Shown: positions 15,263 to 18,757 of the stretch, one piece after another
Layout: each line of letters opens with the position of its first letter
Position numbering within the stretch: position 1 is the stretch's first letter
Origin: Fusobacteriales bacterium
GTDB lineage: Bacteria; Fusobacteriota; Fusobacteriia; Fusobacteriales; Leptotrichiaceae
Direction: 5' to 3'
DNA: 18,757 bases
Assembly (NCBI GenBank): GCA_031285605.1
Contig: JAITVW010000057.1
Coordinates: 1 to 18,757 of the forward strand
The notes under the pieces: model-generated
The model's input: the letters and a program-made list of their open reading frames with translations, nothing else
Database searches by the model: none
What the model was told of the DNA's origin: nothing
Translations under genes and position numbers: made by a program

Positions 15263-16078
15263 CTAATGAACTGTTACATATCTGTTATTCACTATTATCA
15301 AACTCTTTTTACCCAATACAAACTTAAATTTCTTTGCTGTTCTGTTTATTACTATTTCTCCATTATTTCCTATTATAACCGGAACTTGCGAATAGATTCC
15401 GTCATCTCCCTTCAAAAAAACTACCGGCATTTCAGACATATTCTTTTTCATTTTGAAGTATGTTTTTTCTCCGTCATCAAATATCTTATCCGGAGCAAAT
15501 GCATAATATTTATTTGATACCATGTAATCCATATTTATTTTTTCCGGAATTACTGCTCCTGTTTGTATGGAATTCTCGGAAAATTTTATCATTTCTGCTG
15601 TCTGGGGATAGTTCCACTTTACAAGACTGTTATATTCATTAAGTGTTGAATTTACTTTTATGTTATATAATCTTTTGTTTGTTGTTATTATTACATTTGT
15701 GGCTAAGTCTTCTTCCAAAGGCTTTATAAATACAAATGTGGCATTTTTAGCTCCGCCCTTTGCCTCATCTATTTGCCAGTTTTCTGTATCCCCTCCGGCT
15801 AAAAATGTTACTTCCTCATCTGCCGCCAGTTCAAAAACAGTTAAGAAGTCAGGGGAAGCATACACCTGATATACATTGTTCTGATTATATGTAAATGTTG
15901 TCTGTGTCTTTTTTAATGCTTCATCACGTCCGCTTATAATCTGTGTACTTGTATTTGATATTTTAGTCTCTATTACTTTAGGCGGAGTGTAGTCTCTTAT
16001 CTCCGTCGGAACATATCTATCCATGCTACTGGCTGAAATAGACACTATCATTGATAATATTAATATTATTTTTTTCAT
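15263..16078 (-). CDS. trbG: TrbG/VirB9 family outer-membrane-complex protein
   Basis: TrbG/VirB9 forms the outer-membrane ring with VirB10. The 271-residue product has a short signal peptide (about 1-17). The conserved N-terminal beta domain (about 68-145) includes YQVYASPDFLTVFEL, FLAGGDTENWQI, VFIKPLEEDLATNVII and NKRLYNIKV. The C-terminal domain (about 185-265) ends with FKFVLGKKSLIIVNN. These are characteristic of P-type TrbG/VirB9. ATG has AAGGAG upstream and overlaps the stop of a 58-codon gene (ATGA). The presence of this protein is the main evidence that the host has an outer membrane. No separate lipoprotein like TrbH or VirB7 is visible next to it. Confidence 0.93.
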   Translation of the reverse strand: MKKIILILSMIVSISASSMDRYVPTEIRDYTPPKVIETKISNTSTQIISGRDEALKKTQTTFTYNQNNVYQVYASPDFLTVFELAADEEVTFLAGGDTENWQIDEAKGGAKNATFVFIKPLEEDLATNVIITTNKRLYNIKVNSTLNEYNSLVKWNYPQTAEMIKFSENSIQTGAVIPEKINMDYMVSNKYYAFAPDKIFDDGEKTYFKMKKNMSEMPVVFLKGDDGIYSQVPVIIGNNGEIVINRTAKKFKFVLGKKSLIIVNNRYVTVH

Positions 16079-16251
16079 TTGGTCTCCTTTTTTCTTAAAA
16101 TATTTAAATTTCTATCAATTTCTTCATTTCTAAGAGTATTTTTCTTTAAAAGAAAAGAAGCTTCTTTTTCTATTTTTTTCTTTGACATTTTATTATTTAA
16201 AATGAGAATTTCTAATTTTGTACATAAGTAAGTATAATTAACATCATTCAT
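16075..16251 (-). CDS. Small 58-residue lysine-rich protein before trbG
   Basis: From ATG at 16251-16249 the frame reads MNDVNYTYLCTKLEILILNN and continues with a Lys/Glu/Asn-rich helical tail ending RKKETK, with a stop that overlaps the trbG start by four bases. The upstream gene ends seven bases before it. No strong ribosome site is visible, so it would be translated by coupling. No signal peptide or lipobox is present, so it is not a VirB7-like lipoprotein. The exact overlap with trbG and coding-like composition support it, but chance is not excluded for so short a frame. Confidence 0.5.
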   Translation of the reverse strand: MNDVNYTYLCTKLEILILNNKMSKKKIEKEASFLLKKNTLRNEEIDRNLNILRKKETK

Positions 16252-16258
16252 ATTATTT

Positions 16259-16546
16259 CTATATTTTATAAAAAAAATATAGAATTCTTTTTCCGAAATG
16301 AAAACTCATGCTGAAAAGAAATAAACTTATTATTATATAAAAAATAGTAGTTATAAATGAAAATATAAATATTTTCAAAAGTAGAAAAAATAACTCAAAT
16401 AAAGTTGAAATACCTTCAAGATGAAGATCCATAAAAATTGTATTAACTATACAAACTATGAGAAAAAATATATAAGAAGAAAAATATATATCATCAAATT
16501 TTTTATCTCGGAATTCTTCCTCTCTTTCAGGACTAATATAACTCAT
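16259..16546 (-). CDS. Small integral membrane protein, unknown
   Basis: A 95-residue protein with an acidic N-terminus (PEREEEFRDKKFDD) followed by hydrophobic stretches at about 21-39 and 48-80. The second is long enough for one or two helices, so there are two or three membrane helices in all. An excellent AAAGGAGGT site precedes the ATG. It lies 56 bases after trbF and before the 58-codon gene and trbG. Its size and topology recall VirB3, but a convincing VirB3/TrbD is encoded next to VirB4, so this is an additional membrane component or an entry-exclusion-type protein (inference). Confidence 0.75.
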   Translation of the reverse strand: MSYISPEREEEFRDKKFDDIYFSSYIFFLIVCIVNTIFMDLHLEGISTLFELFFLLLKIFIFSFITTIFYIIISLFLFSMSFHFGKRILYFFYKI

Positions 16547-16602
16547 TTTTAAAACCTCCTTTTTTATCTTTGTTTACCTGTTATTTTTCATATTTCACGA
16601 CC

Positions 16603-17247
16603 TCACTTCATTTCAGAAATTACTAAATCTGTTATAACGAACCCAAAAGGATTTTCAGTCATCATCTTTTTTGTTTTTACTGGAATAAATCCCGTCTCAA
16701 TTATTGCTGTATACTTCTTTTTCATATTTATTTCATCAAAAGAATTTTGAACCTTTTCTGTCCATATGATCTGATATCTATTTTTGTTCTTTTCCATTTT
16801 CACAATACTATTAATTTCTACTGACACACTTACCTGATTTGTCAGCTTTTCTGTAACTTGATTTTCTTCCAGACTTTTTTTCAACTGTTCCCCGCTCTCT
16901 CTTGTAAAAAAACTCTGCACTGAATCTATATTCTTCTGATAGAAAGTTTTATCTGTCGGAATACTCCGCACTGCTATTAATATTTTGGATAAAAAGTAAT
17001 CCATCTGTTTTTCTTTCATACTGTTATTTTTATATTCATTGTCCAATACTTTTGTATTCGTAATCTCTCCTGTCTGCATATCTACTTCTACTACATAAGG
17101 TATGTTCTGACGTCTCATCGAAACATAACCTAATACCATTGTACTCATCAGAAGGCAGACTACAAAAAAGATATTGCATACTATTGATACTTTTAATACC
17201 TCTAAATTTTTAAAATAACCTTTGGAAAACATATCATTCAATTTCAT
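16603..17247 (-). CDS. trbF: TrbF/VirB8 family inner-membrane assembly protein
   Basis: VirB8/TrbF proteins are bitopic inner-membrane proteins whose periplasmic domain nucleates T4SS assembly. The 214-residue protein has a short cytoplasmic N-terminus, one membrane helix (about 19-41) and a periplasmic domain. The domain starts with YVVEVDMQTGEI (about 51-62) and ends in ENPFGFVITDLVISEMK. This terminus matches the NPxGxxVxD pattern characteristic of TrbF/VirB8. ATG has an AGAGGT site and lies 14 bases inside the end of the pilin gene, so expression is coupled. Confidence 0.9.
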   Translation of the reverse strand: MKLNDMFSKGYFKNLEVLKVSIVCNIFFVVCLLMSTMVLGYVSMRRQNIPYVVEVDMQTGEITNTKVLDNEYKNNSMKEKQMDYFLSKILIAVRSIPTDKTFYQKNIDSVQSFFTRESGEQLKKSLEENQVTEKLTNQVSVSVEINSIVKMEKNKNRYQIIWTEKVQNSFDEINMKKKYTAIIETGFIPVKTKKMMTENPFGFVITDLVISEMK

Positions 17248-17623
17248 AAAGTACCTCTGTATTTTTTTCTACAGTTACAGTTTTCGTCTGTAATTCTTTT
17301 AGTATATTCTCATCCAGTGTTGCTCCTCCCACAGCTACTAATATTGTTACTACTGCTCCCACTACCGCTATTATAAATAGCGTATGAAAAAGTGTTACTA
17401 TGAATCCCTGTGAATCACTTCCTGCTATTGCCTGTACTCCTTTCACTCCAAAAAACAAAATTCCTACTGCTACAAGCACCTTCTTTACATCGCCAAAGAA
17501 ATCCTGTAATACTGTTATTAACTGTGGAAGATATTTTGCTCCTGTTATTGCCGAAAATGACATACAACACATCAGCAAAAAAATCATAAGTGTTAAATAT
17601 TTTCTCTCTAATATTCTATTCAT
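17234..17623 (-). CDS. trbC: TrbC/VirB2-like conjugative pilin
   Basis: TrbC/VirB2 is the pilin subunit. The 129-residue prepilin has a long basic N-terminal signal (about 1-29, hydrophobic core LTLMIFLLMCCMSFSAI) and a mature region with two hydrophobic helices (about 47-66 and 76-100). A Gly-rich helix (GVKGVQAIAGSDSQG) lies between them. A polar tail of about 25 residues follows the second helix, ending VLYEIE. In RP4 a C-terminal tail is removed before TraF-mediated cyclization, and the TraF-like peptidase at 4573-4115 makes the same maturation plausible here. AGGAAG precedes ATG, inside the end of the leader gene. It is the first recognisable T4SS gene of the operon. Confidence 0.85.
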   Translation of the reverse strand: MNRILERKYLTLMIFLLMCCMSFSAITGAKYLPQLITVLQDFFGDVKKVLVAVGILFFGVKGVQAIAGSDSQGFIVTLFHTLFIIAVVGAVVTILVAVGGATLDENILKELQTKTVTVEKNTEVLYEIE

Positions 17624-17625
17624 TT

Positions 17626-17775
17626 TTATTTCTTCCTCTCTCTTTTTAATTCACTATTTTTTAGAATATCACGCAATAATTCATAGTTGGCAGCTATCTT
17701 TTTTTTATTTTGACATTCTCTGTTTTTACTCCTCTCATTTTTTTGCATACAGTAAAAAAATATTATTGGATTCAC
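17626..17775 (-). CDS. Leader micro-gene upstream of trbC (intact copy B)
   Basis: GTG at 17775-17773 is preceded eight bases upstream by the strongest ribosome site of the region (AAAGGAGGT), and the frame runs 49 codons to TAA at 17628-17626, two bases before the trbC ATG. An internal ATG at 17748-17746 gives a 40-residue version starting MQKNERSKNRECQNKK. The product is highly basic and helical, with core IAANYELLRDILKNSELKRE. The trbC ribosome site lies within its last codons, so the two are coupled. The core is repeated in the disrupted copy at 4069-3937. A six-codon frame, MKGGKK then TAG, ends at the GTG with one base shared. The role is unknown; a DNA- or RNA-binding regulator or a translational leader is possible. 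Confidence 0.65.
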   Translation of the reverse strand: MNPIIFFYCMQKNERSKNRECQNKKKIAANYELLRDILKNSELKRERKK

Positions 17776-17830
17776 TATTTTTTACCTCCTTTCATTTTTG
17801 TATTTATCGTTAATTATATTTACGATCTGT

Positions 17831-17860
17831 GTTATAATACTCCTGCGAACCTGTGAGCAA
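17831..17860 (-). promoter_or_regulatory. Candidate promoter for the tra operon
   Basis: On the minus strand TTGCTC (17860-17855) and TATAAC (17836-17831) are separated by 18 bases, a sigma-70-like arrangement. Transcription would start near 17824, leaving about 50 bases to the GTG of the leader gene. The -35 element touches the first hairpin of the neighbouring cluster. In AT-rich DNA such matches are common, so this is only a candidate. Confidence 0.3.
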
Positions 17861-17973
17861 AAATTGCCTGCAATTTTCGATTGTATTTTTTGTAAAAAAT
17901 CAATCTTTTCATAGATTTTATCTATGAACAGTTTCTAAATTTAAAGTTAATTTTTACTTTAAATTTAAGAAAC
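17860..17973. repeat. Cluster of four consecutive inverted repeats
   Basis: Four hairpins follow one another: AAAATTGC/GCAATTTT (17860-17867 and 17870-17877, loop two bases); GATTG-ATTTTTT paired with AAAAAAT-CAATC (17879-17905, one bulged T); TTCATAGA/TCTATGAA (17908-17915 and 17921-17928); and GTTTCTAAATTTAAAGT paired with ACTTTAAATTT-A-AGAAAC (17931-17973, one extra base). They lie in non-coding DNA just upstream of the tra operon. They could be an origin of transfer, a regulator-binding region or a structured leader RNA. Confidence 0.7.
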
Positions 17974-18268
17974 ATGTAGCGTGCATTTTTTTATTTCTCT
18001 CAATCGTTCACTTCTCATAGCTTTGAGTTTACTTTTTTTGAGACAAAAATCATCACTCTCGATTATTAAAAGCTATTCAACACTACTAATAACATATCAT
18101 TGCTCAAAATTGAAAAGGTAACCATTTTTTCTTTAACTTTTAGTGACTTTTTCCCTGTTTCATTTCTCTATACATATTGTTATCATTGATATATACCAGC
18201 TTTACTTTTTAAAGAACAGAGTATTTACAGGGTTTTAAAGTGCAATTATTAAAATTCCAATTACCGGA

Positions 18269-18757
18269 TTAACGGATACGGCTTCTTACCTTGCCTTTGT
18301 TTTGTTCTTGATTCTGTTCTCTACTCTGATCTAGATTTTGTTCATAATTCTGTGTTTTTTCTTTCTGTAAATCTTCAGAAAATATTCCGCCTTTTTTCAA
18401 TCTCTCATATTTTTTACCTACTTTCATAATTGATATCCGGGAAGCATTATCTTGACCTGTTCTTCCTATATTTTTTAATGCATTTATCTTTTTAAATAAA
18501 CTTATCACCTGCATTGTTTTTGACATTGAATTTTGATACTTTCTGTTTATCGTTTTTTTCTCCCCTGCTGTGTAACTATTTTGATTTTTTTTAATCCTGT
18601 TTCTCTGATTTCTGACTCTGGCATTTTTTTTCAGATTAACAGATTTTATTTTTTTTATATTGCCTTTTATGTTGTTCATTTCTTCTGTTGATTTCATTTT
18701 TACTATTTTCTCTATATTATTTTTTAACTTTGTATTTTCTGCATTCAGTTTTTTTAA
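18269..18757 (-). CDS. C-terminal part of a basic coiled-coil protein, 5' end outside window
   Basis: The frame is open from the right edge to TAA at 18271-18269, 162 visible residues. The first in-window ATG is at 18697, but 20 upstream codons (LKKLNAENTKLKNNIEKIVK) are also protein-like and leucine-zipper-like, and no ribosome site precedes that ATG. The gene therefore very likely begins outside the window. The visible part is strongly basic (KKNARVRNQRNRIKK), contains a helical segment (TMQVISLFKKINALKNIG) and ends in a Gln/Asn/Glu repeat (EQNLDQSREQNQEQNKG) and RSRIR. Basic helical tails of this kind occur at the C-terminus of relaxases and other mobilization proteins, and its position beside the tra operon fits, but no diagnostic motif is in view. 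Confidence 0.6.
   Translation of the reverse strand, partial: LKKLNAENTKLKNNIEKIVKMKSTEEMNNIKGNIKKIKSVNLKKNARVRNQRNRIKKNQNSYTAGEKKTINRKYQNSMSKTMQVISLFKKINALKNIGRTGQDNASRISIMKVGKKYERLKKGGIFSEDLQKEKTQNYEQNLDQSREQNQEQNKGKVRSRIR

Larger units (their letters stand above)
17776..18268. other. Non-coding region between the right-hand gene and the tra operon
   Basis: About 490 bases without a convincing gene. It contains the candidate promoter and the four-hairpin cluster. The rest (17974-18268) shows shorter repeats, for example TATCATTG at 18095-18102 and 18181-18188, and CCCTGT facing ACAGGG near 18153 and 18227. One 17-codon frame on the minus strand (MRSERLREIKK and so on, near 18023-17970) has no ribosome site. 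Placement between a putative mobilization gene and the T4SS operon makes it a plausible origin-of-transfer region (inference); no known nick sequence is recognised. Confidence 0.5.

Noticed and set aside
17970..18023. 17-codon frame MRSERLREIKK and so on in the non-coding region
   Set aside because: Too short, no ribosome site, and it runs into the large inverted repeat.
18063..18090. Minus-strand AGTAGTGTTGAATAG as a MOBV-like nick site
   Set aside because: Only a loose match to the TAGTGTGTTA-type consensus, without the flanking inverted repeat.
1..18757. tRNA, rRNA, CRISPR arrays, insertion sequences or transposase genes
   Set aside because: No cloverleaf-like GC-rich segment, no regularly spaced repeats, and no transposase or integrase motif was seen on either strand.

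Overview
The window is AT-rich DNA in which every convincing gene lies on the minus strand, so it reads from right to left. The core is a nearly complete P-type (Trb/VirB) conjugative type IV secretion system. It includes outer-membrane-ring components (TrbG/VirB9, TrbI/VirB10), which imply a double-membrane host. Very AT-rich coding with good GGAGG-type ribosome sites plus a Gram-negative T4SS suggests a Fusobacteriota-like host (Leptotrichia/Sebaldella/Fusobacterium type). This is inference; no rRNA or marker gene is present. The region is best read as part of a conjugative plasmid or integrative conjugative element.

Layout from right to left: (1) 18757-18269, the 3' part of a basic, coiled-coil protein running off the window, possibly the tail of a mobilization protein. 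(2) 18268-17776, the only large non-coding block, with four consecutive hairpins (17860-17973) and the likely start of the tra operon. (3) 17775-17626, a 49-codon leader gene immediately before the pilin gene. (4) 17623-6436, the T4SS core: TrbC pilin, TrbF/VirB8, two small unknowns, TrbG/VirB9, TrbI/VirB10, VirD4 coupling ATPase, a 68-aa unknown, TrbB/VirB11, TrbD/VirB3, TrbE/VirB4, TrbJ/VirB5 and TrbL/VirB6. (5) 6392-4115, a secreted 131-aa unknown, a fusion of an NlpC/P60 cell-wall peptidase to a second VirB6-like membrane domain, and a TraF-type signal peptidase. (6) 4069-3937, a second, frame-disrupted copy of the leader gene. (7) 3845-1197, an accessory block: a 57-aa unknown, an SLT transglycosylase (VirB1-like), an NlpC/P60 endopeptidase, a coiled-coil 270-aa protein and a four-helix membrane protein. 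(8) 1144-702, a decayed phage-type gene whose C-terminal part is still open. (9) 700-1, a DNA cytosine-5 methyltransferase cut by the left edge.

How the genes would work together: TrbB, TrbE and VirD4 supply energy and substrate recruitment. TrbD/TrbL/TrbF and the fusion protein form the inner-membrane part, and TrbG/TrbI form the core channel across both membranes. TrbC is the pilin, and TraF is its expected maturation (cyclization) peptidase. Three separate wall hydrolases could open the peptidoglycan for assembly. The methyltransferase could protect the element from host restriction.

The most unusual features are the NlpC/P60-VirB6 fusion, the duplicated short gene placed before two operon segments, and the hairpin cluster upstream of the tra operon.
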